NCBI GenBank assembly: GCA_964017155.1
Contig: OZ024857.1
Span: 30,706,726-30,770,725, forward strand
DNA length: 64,000 bases
Reading direction: 5' to 3'
From: Oasisia sp. SBJ-2009
Taxonomy: Eukaryota; Annelida; Polychaeta; Sabellida; Siboglinidae
In this document: positions 24,734 to 38,700 of the stretch, one piece after another
Layout: every line of letters starts with the position of its first letter
Numbering within the stretch: the first letter of the stretch is position 1
Position numbers and translations under genes: made by a program
Notes under the pieces: generated by a model
Database searches by the model: none
Told to the model about the DNA's origin: nothing
Seen by the model: the letters and a program-made list of their open reading frames with translations, nothing else

Positions 24734-24782
24734 TTTGTAATCAAAATTGATTGGCACATGGCCAATCAATTTTGATTACAAA
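24734..24782. repeat. Perfect 22-bp hairpin (5-nt loop) unique to the right arm
   Basis: TTTGTAATCAAAATTGATTG plus GC is followed by ACATG and then its exact complement. The left arms carry only one half. The extra half is an inverted local copy, as expected from template switching during replication. Confidence 0.85.
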
Positions 24783-25602
24783 AGCAGGATTTTAATAGAT
24801 GCTCATATTTATGTTAAAACCACTTTTTCGATAGTGTATTGCGAATGGCTCTTTTACGTATGTCACAACGTTGGGTGCCTCCAAAGGCTCGAATGTGTTT
24901 GACTACTTGGATCATAGCAAGCTATTAAAGTAATTGACTGTGGCTCACATTCGCTGTGCTACTTTATTGTGCACAGTCTTTACCACTGGTATAGCACTGA
25001 GAAACTTACTATCAAATGGTGTAAGGACTTTTCTAGCTATTTCAATGTCTCATATGGTGTCAAACAGGGAGGAATCCTCCACCCACCTTTTCAATGTGTA
25101 GATGGATGACTAAAGTGTAAATCTCAACAAATTACTAGGTAAGAGCAAAGTTCCAATAAGCTGCAACTGCAAGATGAAGATCGATGCGTTCTTTTTAGCA
25201 TTACAAATATTATTGTTAAAACATATTAATAATAATAAATAAAATACAATATTTATATAGAGCCATAATCACACGGTGCTCTATGGCACTTTATAGTAGG
25301 GGAAGTAGGGGCATATCCGCTTACTGAGGCATGTCTGCACACCATATTATTTGTGCATAGCATAACATCTGGTTAGTGGAATCATCGTCTAACCCCCAAA
25401 TCAACCACTTCCATATACTTTTTGATATAAGTGAATAAAGTTATGACATAAAATGTTATTTTTGTAAACACTGATGTAATTTTACTCATATCCTGTTATG
25501 TGTATTCCTTTAACTGTAAGACGTGCATATACAGTTTGTTTCATAATTCCAAATTGCATTTTAATGTTTTATGATGTGTGAAATAAAGGATACATTCATA
25601 AC

Positions 25603-25755
25603 TCAGGAATCATTGGAGATGTGGTCTCTGTAGGTGATGCCGAGGAGCTTTCTGAGGCATATTGACTCTATGGCCTGTATCCTTCTCTCTGTGTCTGCTG
25701 TTAGTGTCCATTATAGGAATATGGACATGACCAGGGAGCGCAACAGTATGATCTT
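25603..25755 (-). pseudogene. Fossil RTE-type RT C-terminal fragment (inverted arm)
   Basis: Mirror of 700-858 and 10434-10592. Read on the minus strand it contains TADTERRIQA, LRKLLGITYRDHISND and an internal stop after SIF. It keeps the YRDHISN block that the left arms have lost, so the arms decayed independently. Confidence 0.68.
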
Positions 25756-26072
25756 TGAGCTACTACAGTACAACCAGTTAGTATATACAATGTTTGAAAC
25801 GAGAAATAACGACAATTCTTGAATTTGTTAATTGTTTATATTTTCATCAACAATACATAAGTGGACAGTCTGTTCTTAGTAATACTAGATGACCACAACA
25901 ATGACATCTATATAAATGACACAGAGTAAATATAATTATATATATATATAGTTATAGTTATGGTTATATTTATTCTGTGTCATTTATATAGATGTCATTG
26001 TTATTGTCATCTAGTACATATGTATGTATATGTGTGTAAGTATGTATGTATGTATGTATGTATGTATGTATG

Positions 26073-26086
<14 letters not shown>

Positions 26087-26133
<47 letters not shown>
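26087..26133. repeat. (GTAT)n/(TA)n microsatellite near the outer palindrome end
   Basis: GTAT repeats from about 26038, then TA repeats. The left-arm counterpart at 10076-10100 lacks the long GTAT part. Confidence 0.9.
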
Positions 26134-26139
<6 letters not shown>

Positions 26140-26197
26140 ATATATTAGTAATATTATGTATATGATATGTATACCATGTTCAAAATGGACACACCTG

Positions 26198-26776
26198 CAA
26201 ATGACAAAGGTAACAAATATAACATCCATATTTTACCGTAGCAAAAAACATGCAAATAAAATATAACAACAGTATTGTAAAATTAAACTCACAAATTAGT
26301 CACCGTTAGGCGAGTCATTATATCACGTCATTATATAAACTGAGAGCATGACGCCGCCGTCTGCGTAGTACTTTTGTAGGGCTTACATTTTAAATTGATT
26401 TCTAAGATTTTATAAATGCAAGTAACGCCATTCGCGTGTTAGTGCAACACAATAATCAAAGTCTCCAAAATTTACGATCGCACGAGCAAACAACAACAAA
26501 GGTTGTAAACATGGAATCAAGATCGGTAGCATCTTTGTGAAAGCGGTCCGCCATTTCTTGCGGTCCGCTCGTTCGTGGTCCGCCTTTTAGTGTGCCTCTG
26601 TCAAGTACACTCTGCAGTAAATGTATTTAACAAAATCTGTTCTAGTGTAGTTTGAATCAATTTTAAAATTCCCAATCAATGTTATGTTATAATAGTTAAT
26701 TTAGATGCTTGCAATATTTAATTGGTTTGAAATATTTATTTATTATGTCTATGCCCGGAGTGGCAAGGTTATCGAA
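26198..26776 (+). promoter_or_regulatory. NDUFA9 upstream region
   Basis: 579 bp between the palindrome and the NDUFA9 start codon. Seen: three GGTCCGC(C) boxes within 26546-26583, and an A-rich context running into AAATGGCGGCG at the start codon, which resembles the YY1 core (AAGATGGCGGC) often found at transcription starts of mitochondrial-protein genes. No TATA box was identified at a fixed distance. No other ORF of note. Confidence 0.4.
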
Positions 26777-29700
26777 ATGGCGGCGCTGACACTGCCGGCA
26801 AAAAGCGCTCTTAGAGCGGGCCGTAAGTGTATCTTAAAGCCTTTGAATGAATGCAAATAAATACTTGACGAACTACTTTTGTTGTGCTAAACTGCTTACT
26901 TAATTCCTGCATGATTGCTTGCTATGAAAGTCAGTTATAACCAGCAAACGAAGGCGTTATCGCTAGTCGTGTTGTCCTTTCTTGAACATTGCCGTGGTTG
27001 AACCCTGGTTGGTAGTCGCTTGCTGTGCAGGAGCACGTCGTGTCAGACTTGAACTAGCTGGCATCACATCCTCGCACGCCAGGGTTCGCTGTTGCTGATT
27101 ACGTCAATAGTAGCCTGCACTACCCCTGGCACGTCCCTTTGTCAAACTCCTCTTGGGTTTCACCACACAGTCTCAGTATGGACCTCAGACGGCCTCCGCT
27201 CATCACGTCATGGCATATTGGGTGATATCAGGCATAAGCTGCTCGTGTTACATGCAATGTTTAGGATGCAACTGGGTCATTATATTGGGATTCCCACCAG
27301 TTATGCATCCGTATTCAAATTGGGGGGTGAGTATTTGCGCTGTTCTCGTGGCTGACGCAGTAACGACTGACGCAGTAACGACTGGCAAAGTCAGTTGCTG
27401 TAATTGTGTAGTTCGACTCCACTCACTTCTGTGATTTGCGGAGATGATCAGCTGATGGTTACTGTAGGGCAGTGCAATGACCCCTGACTTGTGAGGACGT
27501 GACCTCATACTGAATTCCTCTTGAAGATATGTTGTCATAAATTGTAAAATTATCACCAAAACTTGTGTCTTCTTCATATCATAGCTTACCTAGTAGACGG
27601 GTGGTGTGTGATATGACAGGCGAATAGGAATTGTTTTCGTAATCTTCCAGATAACTGGCCTAAATTATTAGGGCCTTTTTGAAACAGTTTTACCACCTTT
27701 TTTCAATATGTATGTGTCCGGAATGCCATTCTACATCACTTCTAGTACAAATAAGTCTGATATTATTTTATTATGTTTTATAACAATTTAATGCAGTCAA
27801 GTCGACATAAACAAGTCGATGTCACAGGGCGTGAGCAGTTAGCACATCCTAAATGCACCATGACCACAGTGGCGATGTCTTGCGAGTGCATTGCAAAGTT
27901 GTAATAAAAACAGCAGTATTTTATAAATTGAAACTTAGAACAACTAAATCCGCATTATACAGAATAAAATTAATGGTGTAGCCTTAGGTTTGGGGATGTA
28001 GCCGCAGATCGCAAGACATCGCCATTGCACTCCTGATGCTTCTGGGATGGAGGCCGAATTAAAAAGGGACAAAGAATGCTATTTAGTGACAGTTTACAGT
28101 CCTGAATAATGAATGTGTCGTCAAATCATTAATCCAAAAATAATGTAAATATGATGTTTATCCAGATCTCGGCAATCTTTTCTTTTGGTTCCACAAATTA
28201 TTAATTTATTTGCATTCCTAAACTTCGGGGATAATTAAAAAGGCAAATTAAATAAGATTCCCCAATTGTAATTGCATGAAAATATGTACCGGTAGGCATC
28301 CAGACCATGCCCACAACTTGACATACCCAGATAACTGCAACACTACTTTCAGGTCACCATGTGACACCCGCCCTGGGTGCGATCTACGTGAGCAAAAGAG
28401 ATCGCACTGATATAGCACGTGGACACAGTCTTAACTTGGCTAACTACAAGAGAGGAGCCGGCGGTCGCTCCTCCTTCAGTGGCATTGTTGCCACTGTCTT
28501 TGGGGCATCTGGCTTCATGGGACGATATGTCGTTAATCGTCTAGGTAAGTCCATTTCATACCATGTGACAGATGATGTGGCATGATGCAGCACCATAATT
28601 ACTTTGACATCTTGATGCAAAAAAGCATGAATTAATTTTACACAGTGATTCAAGCCTTGATTTATTTTGCTATTATTGTCAACCTAACCTGGCCATCGTC
28701 AAACTTTCCTGGATGCTTCCCTGAGAAACCAAGATAGTGTTTGATTAAACAGGTCTACCAGGGAGTAAAGAGGAGAGCGCTTTGAGCAACCATAAGGATT
28801 GGATACTATCCGTCCCATCATACAAAAACGGGACGGTCTCATAGCCTAACCTTTTTATTTGATATTTGAATAATTGTTTGTGACTTTTTGTAACTACACA
28901 TCACAGTGTCATCTCAAATTCAGCCATGTGTATACATTGATATATACTGTCAAATTTAAATAGGTCTTCAAATGATGTTGGCTAGGCATGGCAGGATGGC
29001 AGGCAGTCTCAACAGTTGTCTGCATGGTGAAACAATAGTGCATATTCCGTAATGCAAAGATGTCAAAGCAATTTGTTATACTGTCTTTGCAATTCAATAT
29101 TATATTATGGCCATAAAGATCATAAGGCTCCAATGCATCCCCATATTCCCAAATTTATCATTACTCTGCTATCCTGTCCATGTTAGACAGCTCTCTCCCA
29201 TAGTGGCTGTCTTTGTTTTGTCTCAGCCAGAGATGGAGCGAGTACAACACAAATGTACTCGAGTACGAGTACGAGTACGATTACTTTGAACATGCATGAG
29301 TACGAGTACGAGTACAAGTACTCAGAAAACAAATGTACTCAAGTACGAGTACGATTACTTTACAATGTACTCGAGTACGAGTACGAGTACAATTACTTTA
29401 GAATGTAATCATGATTACTTTCACGATTACTTTAATGAATATCCTGTTTCTACCATAAAGGCGACCTCCATGGAATCAGGTGTCATTCTTTTTCTGTTGC
29501 TGTGCCAATATCTAGTGTTCTAACTGATTACTGCTGCATTGACACCACAACACTAACTATTACTTGAGAGCAATAAGAACACCAACTACTGCGTCAACTA
29601 CAGAATTCAAACTGCTGCACACATCGCACCACAACATGCACTTGAGAGATCTGCCTCTCTAGTCAGGTTTACAGTTTACACTTAATGGACAGGGATTTAG

Positions 29701-32700
29701 CAGCTAACTGCCCAGTCAATTCACACCATACTGGCAGAACAAACAGTACAGGTGGGGCTGTGGCATGGCTTCTAAAATTACAAAGCAAGATGTTAAGGGA
29801 TGCTTGTCTCCTGCAGTGCTTCCAGGGACTGTCACAATATAACTTGTACTTTGTTCTAAGCAGGAGGGTGAGGAGATGTGGTTTCTCTGGGAAGAGAAGG
29901 TATTAATTAGGGAAATCTGACTGAATATTTATTTAACTGAAATGCTCAACAGTAATGGAAAATGAATACCTTGATTATTATTACATTTATTAGATTACTT
30001 CTAATATTGCCATTTTTATCTGTCTAATATATTTACTTGCAACTGTTCATATGAAAAAGATGTAATCGTGAGAAGTAATCGTGAGTACGATTACTTTGGT
30101 AATATACTCGAGTACGAGTACTTTGCTTCGTACTCGAGTACGAGTACAAGTACTCAAAAAGTACTCGTGTACGAGTACGATTACTCCATCTCTGGTCTCA
30201 GCACAGTGATGGGTTAAGATATTCAGAACAATTTCATTATTCAATTTCATTTTTTCCTGTGACTTGCGTCTGATTACGAGTAAATTTCAGTAATCTTCCA
30301 ACTGGTAACAAAGCTGACTTACCGGTTGTTGGTATCTGGTGTAATCATTTCATTCTGGTCTCATCTTGCTGTAGGTAGGATCGGTTCGCAGATAATCACC
30401 CCATACCGGGGCGACCCCTACTGGATGCGAGACCTCAAGGTCGCTGGAGACTTGGGGCAAGTGATCAGTCTGGTAAGGTCGCCGCTGGCTCTATCCGACA
30501 TCTTTGTTTTGTTGGCTAAAGATAATTGTGAAAGCCAGTATCTTTGTGAATGTGGGTTTTTACCCAGGTGTGGTCTTCTAACATTTTATTGATGTATAAT
30601 GACTTAAAATTAACTGTAAGACTTGGCTTAATGCTGGTTTTATTTTATTGAAAGTAATTAAACTAATTAATATAATACAAATATTTATGCTCTGTAAATT
30701 ATATGTGTGTGTGTGTGTGTGTTATCAAAATTGTGATTAGCCTAAGCTTGTATTTTTCCATTTTTATGAAAACTTTCTTCAGATAATACAGTTTTCTACA
30801 TCTGGGAACAACACTTTCCTCAGTGGCGAAGGGTCCAGAAAGATATGCATGTTGCACAAGTGAAATGTCATGTTTACCACCTGAGTAAGTAACTCCTACT
30901 AAGTGTGTGTTTTGTGTTTGCAGCCGTATGACATGAAGGACGATGACTCGATTCGTAGGGCGATGAAGTACTCAAATGTAGTCATCAATCTGATTGGTCG
31001 CGACTGGGAAACCAAGTTAGTAGTGTCACTATTTTTTTAGAAGTATCGTAATGGTAAAAATAGTTCACAGTTCATGTAACTTTTATGGAACTAATTATAA
31101 TAATTAATGAACCTATACATGTTTCAACTCTCTCTCTCATCTACAATATCCAGTTCTCACTCTGTTATCTATGATATCCCACTCTCACTCTCTCATCTAC
31201 GATATCCCACTCTCATTCTCTCATCTACGATATCCCACTCTCACTCTCTCATCTACGATATCCCTCTCTCATCTATGATATCCCACTCTCATTCTCTCAT
31301 CTACGATATCCCACTCTCATTCTCTCATCTACGATATCCCACTCTCACTCTCTCATCTATGATATCCCACTCTCACTCTCTCATCTATGATATCCCACTC
31401 TCACTCTCTCATCTACGATATCCCACTCTCACTCTCTCATCTACGATATCCCACTCTCATTCTCTCATCTACGATATCCCACTCTCACTCTCTCATCTAC
31501 GATATCCCACTCTCACTCTCTCATCTACGATATCCCACTCTCATTCTCTCATCTACGATATCCCACTCTCATTCTCTCATCTACGATATCCCACTCTCAC
31601 TCTCTCATCTACGATATCCCACTCTCACTCTCTCATCTACGATATCCCACTCTCATTCTCTCATCTATGATATCCCATTCTCACTCTCTCATCTATGATA
31701 TCCCACTCTCACTCTCTCATCTACGATATCCCACTCTCACTCTCTCATCTACGATATCCCACTCTCATTCTCTCATCTATGATATCCCACTCTCACTCTC
31801 TCATCTATGATATCCCACTCTCACTCTCTCATCTATGATATCCCACTCTCATTCTCTCATCTACGATATCCCACTCTCATTCTCTCATCTATGATATCCC
31901 ACTCTCACTCTCTCATCTACGATATCCCACTCTCACTCTCTCATCTATGATATCCCACTCTCACTCTCTCATCTACGATATCCCACTCTCATTCTCTCAT
32001 CTACGATATCCCACTCTCATTCTCTCATCTACGATATCCCACTCTCACTCTCTCATCTACGATATCCCACTCTCATTCTCTCATCTACGATATTCCACTC
32101 TCATTCTCTCATCTATGATATCCCACTCTCACTCTCTCATCTACGATATCCCACTCTCATTCTCTCATCTACGATATCCCACCCTCATTCTCTCATCTAC
32201 GATATCCCACTCTCACTCTCTCATCTACGATATCCCACTCTCATTCTCTCATCTATGATATCCCACTCTCACTCTCTCATCTATGATATCCCACTCTCAC
32301 TCTCTCATCTACGATATCCCACTCTCACTCTCTCATCTATGATATCCCACTCTCACTCTCTCATCTATGATATCCCACTCTCATTCTCTCATCTATGATA
32401 TCCCACTCTCACTCTCTCATCTACGATATCCCACTCTCATTCTCTCATCTACGATATCCCACCCTCATTCTCTCATCTACGATATCCCACTCTCACTCTC
32501 TCATCTACGATATACCACTCTCACTCTCTCATCTACGATATCCCACTCTCACTCTCTCATCTACGATATCCCACTCTCACTCTCTCATCTACGATATCCC
32601 ACTCTCACTCTCTCATCTATGATATCCCACTCTCACTCTCTCATCTACGATATCCCACTCTCATTCTCTCATCTACGATATCCCACTCTCACTCTCTCAT

Positions 32701-35700
32701 CTATGATATCCCACTCTCACTCTCTCATCTACGATATCCCACTCTCACTCTCTCATCTATGATATCCCACTCTCACTCTCTCATCTACGATATCCCACTC
32801 TCACTCTCTCATCTACGATATCCCACACTCATTCTCTCATCTACGATATCCCACTCTCACTCTCTCATCTACGATATCCCACTATCACTCTCTCATCTAC
32901 GATATCCCACTCTCACTCTCTCATCTATGATATCCCACTCTCACTCTCTCATCTACGATATCCCACTCTCATTCTCTCATCTACGATATCCCACTCTCAC
33001 TCTCTCATCTACGATATCCCACTCTCACTCTCTCATCTATGATATCCCACTCTCATTCTCTCATCTACGATATCCCACTCTCACTCTCTCATCTATGATA
33101 TCCCACTCTCACTCTCTCATCTATGATATCCCACTCTCACTCTCTCATCTATGATATCCCACTCTCATTCTCTCATCTATGATATCCCACTCTCATTCTC
33201 TCATCTACGATATCCCACTCTATTCTCTCATCTATGATATCCCACTCTCACTCTCTCATCTACGATATCCCACTCTCATTCTCTCATCTATGATATCCCA
33301 CTCTCATTCTCTCATCTATGATATCCCACTCTCATTCTCTCATCTACGATATCCCACTCTCACTCTCTCATCTATGATATCCCACTCTCATTCTCTCATC
33401 TACGATATCCCACTCTCACTCTCTCATCTATGATATCCCACTCTCATTCTCTCATCTATGATATCCCACTCTCACTCTCTCATCTACGATATCCCACTCT
33501 CACTCTCTCATCTATGATATCCCACTCTCATTCTCTCATCTACGATATCCCACTCTCACTCTCTCATCTATGATATCCTGAAATGGAGTGATTACAATGC
33601 AAATGTACTCGAGTACGATTACTTTGAACATGCATGAGTACGAGTACTCAGAAAACAAATGTACTCGAGTACGAGTACGATTACTTTACAATGTACTCGA
33701 GTATGATTACTTTCATGATTACTTTAATGAATATCCTGTTTCTAACATAAAGGCGACTTTCATGGAATCTCTAGGTGTCATTCTTTTTCTGTTGCTGTGT
33801 CACTATCTAGTGTTCTAACTGATTCTGCTATCCACTATCCAATACATTACAATAACAACATTTCAAATCCAGGGGTCATAATTAAAAGAGTATCCAATTC
33901 AAATATGTAGTATATAAGACATGGGGTCAAATAGATTTATATTTGATAGTATTTAAATACTTTTTAAAAGTATTTGTATTTGATGTTTAGGAATTACTAA
34001 TATTTGTAGTTAATTACTTTTCAAAAGTATTTGATATTTTCAAATACTTTTTCAAATACATTGTCAGTATTAACATTTCATTTTCACAGTCATTAATTAC
34101 TGATGCAGACACTTAACAGCAGATGTCCCCCATGGCCCTGCCGTGACCACAACTTTTGTTTGCTCAGAGCCAGAGGATGGATTAGCACCTGACCCTTTGT
34201 TCTTTAGCTATTCTGGTTTTCTGGCTGACTTTGAAGGTGAACTGTCCCACTTCCTCACAAGATCCTAGCAGTGATTAGTAGTGTCACTTCTGTGGGCTAC
34301 ATAGGCATTTTATTATGGACCTCCTGGCTTAACATAGCAGAAAACATATTTTGGCTTTTACCTCTGTAGACAGTGTTTACACTTTGCACTTAATTAAACA
34401 CAATAGACATGGATTTAGCAGCTAACTGCCCAGACCCAGTCAGGATTCTGGATACCTAGGAACCATGACCAATCATTCACACCACACTGACAGACTGTAA
34501 TGTACTCGAGTACGAGTATGATTACTTTGCTTCGTACTCGAGTACGATTACTCAAAAAGTACTCGTACTTGAGTATGAGTACAGAGTACGATTTCTCCAT
34601 CTCTTAATTATTATTGATATCCCACTCTCACTCTTTCATCTGCGATATCTCACTCTCTCATCTATGGTACAATTTGATATCTCACAATGTTTCTGCCACA
34701 GGAACTATTCATTTGAGCGCGTGCATGTTGACGTTTGCGCCAAGATTGCCCGCCTGGCGAAGGAGATGGGAGTAGAACGCTACTTCCACATCTCTCACCT
34801 GAACGCACAGCCCAAGCCAACACCAATATATATTGAGGGGGGCTCGAAGTTCCTCAGGAGCAAGGTACACTTCTGTTATCATCATCACAGACAGTTTCTG
34901 GGATGTAGGATTCCAATTCCAATGTGTCTAGACAACAATGGTTGACATTTTTGGCCTGATTCCTACATCATACTAATGTCCAACAGATCCTGTCAGTTGC
35001 AGCAAATATTGAAATATTGTAAGCTAACTGTGCTATAGCTAGGTAGAGATTGACAGTTTTGTTCGGTAAAGGCAGTTGTCCAACAGCATATTATATTGGA
35101 CTGTATGTAAGTATACTACATTTGTTATAATCTATAGTCCAAGTGCATGTTTATTTTGTTGACATAGACTATTATTATGTGAATAATATCTACACATTTT
35201 TGATATTGTGTTAATTGTTAACTGAGTTTGTTGTATGTGCTTAGCATTGGTTGCAGTCTTCTGTTTGTGTGTATGCAGTACATCGGAGAGTTGGCCGTAA
35301 GAGAGGAATTTCCAGAGGCCACCATTTTGAAACCAGCTGACATCTTTGGATCAGAAGACAGATTTATTCATTACTACGCATCAAGATGTAAGTGCCAGCA
35401 GCATCAGCTCTTGTTTGTTATCATTGTATAAATAATTATAATATCTAGAATATGGTAATATTGTTGGTAAATAGTTTTTGCCGAATGTGACAAGAGAAAG
35501 TGATTTGTAAGGATAGCTTTACATCATATATGGAATCTTTCTTTTCCTCGCGTACACGCTAAATACAAGAAACTAGCTGAGACAGAAAGTATTGTAGAGG
35601 GAGACTGAAACTGTTACAGGACAGAATTAATAAAATGTGGGACTAAACATGTAGCCTGGTGTGGCTGACGTGTCCTTCTGTTGTGTAGGGAGGAGAGCCT

Positions 35701-38700
35701 ATGGAACAATCCCGCTGTGGAAAGGTGGCCGACAAACTATCAAAAGTCCCGTCTTTGTAAGTGTTGCCAGTCATGTTCTGTAAAATAATGGACAGTGAAA
35801 TGGACTTGCTGAAAACTACACACTTGACACAAACATGTTTCATTGTGAATATTATGTTGAAATATTGTGACATGCGGTGCACTGTGCCCCATGCATGTGT
35901 GAAGATGTCTTCATAAATTATACGTGTTAGGTTATGGCTGTATTGTTTCTTTACATGTTGCGATCATTGCATTCAAAATGATATAGGTAATGATGACAAA
36001 ACAGTTCACATAAACACAAATGAAAAAGTAGACAGAGTTGTTTTATAACAAACAGTTGTACACACTCTTCCTTACCTTACCTCTGTGCCCCACCCTTTGT
36101 CTCTGCCACCTCCAATATCCCACTCTCTGTCATTGAACTCATTGAGCACACAGGTCATAATGTTGTATTTGCTGAAATCATTACTGTGAAATGAGTATCA
36201 AATGGTACATAAATAATTGAACAATTCCTGCAGCTATATGTATTTATTTGTGTTACTCTGCCACTGTAGAATATGTAACTGTGTGTTTCAGTCAGTGGAA
36301 CATGCATCATCTGATATTTAGCGAAACAATTAAATTGTAATAAATGTATTGCTTTGTATCGATGTCATTGCCTTTCAAACTTTAAATTGAACATTTAAAA
36401 GGAAACATGATTGGTTGCATTTGACTATGAACATGATTGGCTGCAGTGCTCCAATGTGGCTGAGGGCATCATCAATGCGATCTATGAACCTGAATCAGTT
36501 GGTCAGACTTATGAATGTGTTGGGTAAGTGTGTCTTGTAATACACACAGATTGTGTATATTCTTTCTAAAAATAATCACCTACTAGTAATTATGTTTTAA
36601 TGGCCCGTATATAGACAAATACATTTTGACCATTATGAACACTACTTTGTATTGAAATGTTCCCACACAAGTATAAGATGCATATAATTGTACAAAATGT
36701 AATCTAGTGTAACTTGTCGGATGAGGTAGGCAGGTATGTAGAAAGAATGTTCACCAGGAAAAGTGGCAAAGATACTTTAAGGTAGTAGGAACACTACAAA
36801 CACAGAAGAAGGGGAAGTCTACATTTTCAAAAGGATGTGTGGGTTCTTTGAGATGTACGTGTTACTCAAGTACATTTAGTTTGTGTTGAGTGTAGACACT
36901 GCTGTTGTTCTGAGCCGTGTGTTGTGTTGTGTAGGCCGAGTCGCTACTACCTGCGGGACCTGGTCGAGTACATGTACCGAGTGATGCGCTTCCACAACGT
37001 GCACATCATCCCCATCACGCCCTTCTTCAAGTGAGTCCAAGCCGAGTCACTCACACCTCACAGTCACACTCACACTCACACTCACACTCACACTCACACA
37101 CACACATCACACTCACAGTCACACTCACACTCACACTCACACTCACACCTCACACTCACACACACACTCACACCTCACAGTCACACTCACACACATCACA
37201 CCTCAGTCACAATCACAATCACACTCACACACATCACAATCACAATCACAATCACACTCACACTCACACTCACACTCACACTCACACTCACACTCACACA
37301 CATCACACACATCACACACATCACACACATCACACACATCACACACATCACACACATCACACACATCACACACATCACACACATCACACACATCACACTC
37401 ACACCTCACAGTCACAGTCAGCTTTATCTGGTCTACGGCCAGTGTCCATGTCCAGCGTCTAGATAAATAAATCATGTGATATGTTAGCATTTTTCAATTG
37501 TGTTCCCATAAAATGATGTACTGATAACTTTTACATTTGCAGGTTTTTTATTAGTTCATATTAAATTCTGGTAGCCTTTCTGGGACATGTATTTGGTTGT
37601 TTAAATTAATGTTGGATTTATCCTGAAAAAAAATTAGCTTTCACATACTTTTGATAGAACTTGTAATGACTACTACATTGGTGCCATATTTACATGTTTC
37701 ATTATAGTCCTTATAGGTTTGTGTCACTATCAAAAGCAGCATTGTTGGCTGTTGCTTATGCAGAGTAAACAGAAATTTGAGCTCGAGTTGCTCCATGTGT
37801 TACTATGGTCATGTGTCACCCCATGTGTTATTGTGGCCATGTGCGTCACTCCATGTGTTACTGTGGTCATTACTGTGTATGTGTCTCATCCCATGTGTTA
37901 CTGTGTCTGTGACCCCATATGTTACTGTGGATGTGTTTGTCACCCCATGTGTTACTGTGGATATGTGTCTCCCCATTTGTTACTATGGCTATATCTGTCA
38001 CCCCATGTGTTACTGTGGATGTGTCTCACCCCATGTGTTACTGTGGGTGTGTCTGTCACCCCATGTGTTACTGTGGATGTGTTTGTCACCCCATGTGTTA
38101 CTGTGGATGTGTCTGTCACCCCATGTGTTACTGTGGATTTGTTTGCCACCCCATGTGTTACTGTGGATGTGTCTGTCACCCCATGTGTTACTGTGGATGT
38201 GTCTGTCACCCCATGTGTTACTGTGGATGTGTCTGTCACCCCATGTGTTACTGTGGATTTGTTTGCCACCCCACATGTTACTCTGGATGTGTGTCTCCCC
38301 ATTTGTTACTATGCCTATATCTGTCACCCCATGTGTTACTGTGGATGTGTCTGTCACCCCATGTGTTACTGTGGATGTGTCTGTCACCCCATGTGTTACT
38401 CTGGATGTGTCTGTCACCCATGTGTTACTGTGGCTGTGTCTATCACCCCATGTGTTACTGTGGATGTGTCTGTCACCCCATGTGTTACTGTGGATGTGTC
38501 TATCACCCCATGTGTTACTGTGGCTGTGTCTATCATCCCATGTGTTACTGTGGCTGTGTCTATCACCCCATGTGTTACTGTGGCTGTGTCTATCACCCCA
38601 TGTGTTACTGTGGATGTGTCTATCACCCCATGTGTTACTGTGGATGTGTCTATCACCCCATGTGTTACTGTGGCTGTGTCTATCACCCCATGTGTTACTC

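Larger units (their letters stand above)
14384..26197. repeat. Giant palindrome, right arm with three nested insertions
   Basis: The arm is the reverse complement of 10011-14383, interrupted by element X (15273-16297), the CR1/L2-like LINE (16515-19648) and the RTE-like LINE (20944-24474). The remaining sequence is a few percent diverged from the left arm by eye, much more than the tandem copies differ. Non-element parts (14662-15272, 16306-16514, 19658-20932, 24486-26197) hold no recognisable gene. Confidence 0.88.

Noticed and set aside
10011..26197. Polinton/Maverick or other self-synthesising giant transposon
   Set aside because: Long inverted arms exist, but there is no integrase, protein-primed polymerase, ATPase or protease frame anywhere in the block.
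31107..33433. Long plus-strand ORFs ([12 protein letters not shown] repeats)
   Set aside because: A 28-bp satellite without stop codons gives open frames in every plus frame; no gene signals.
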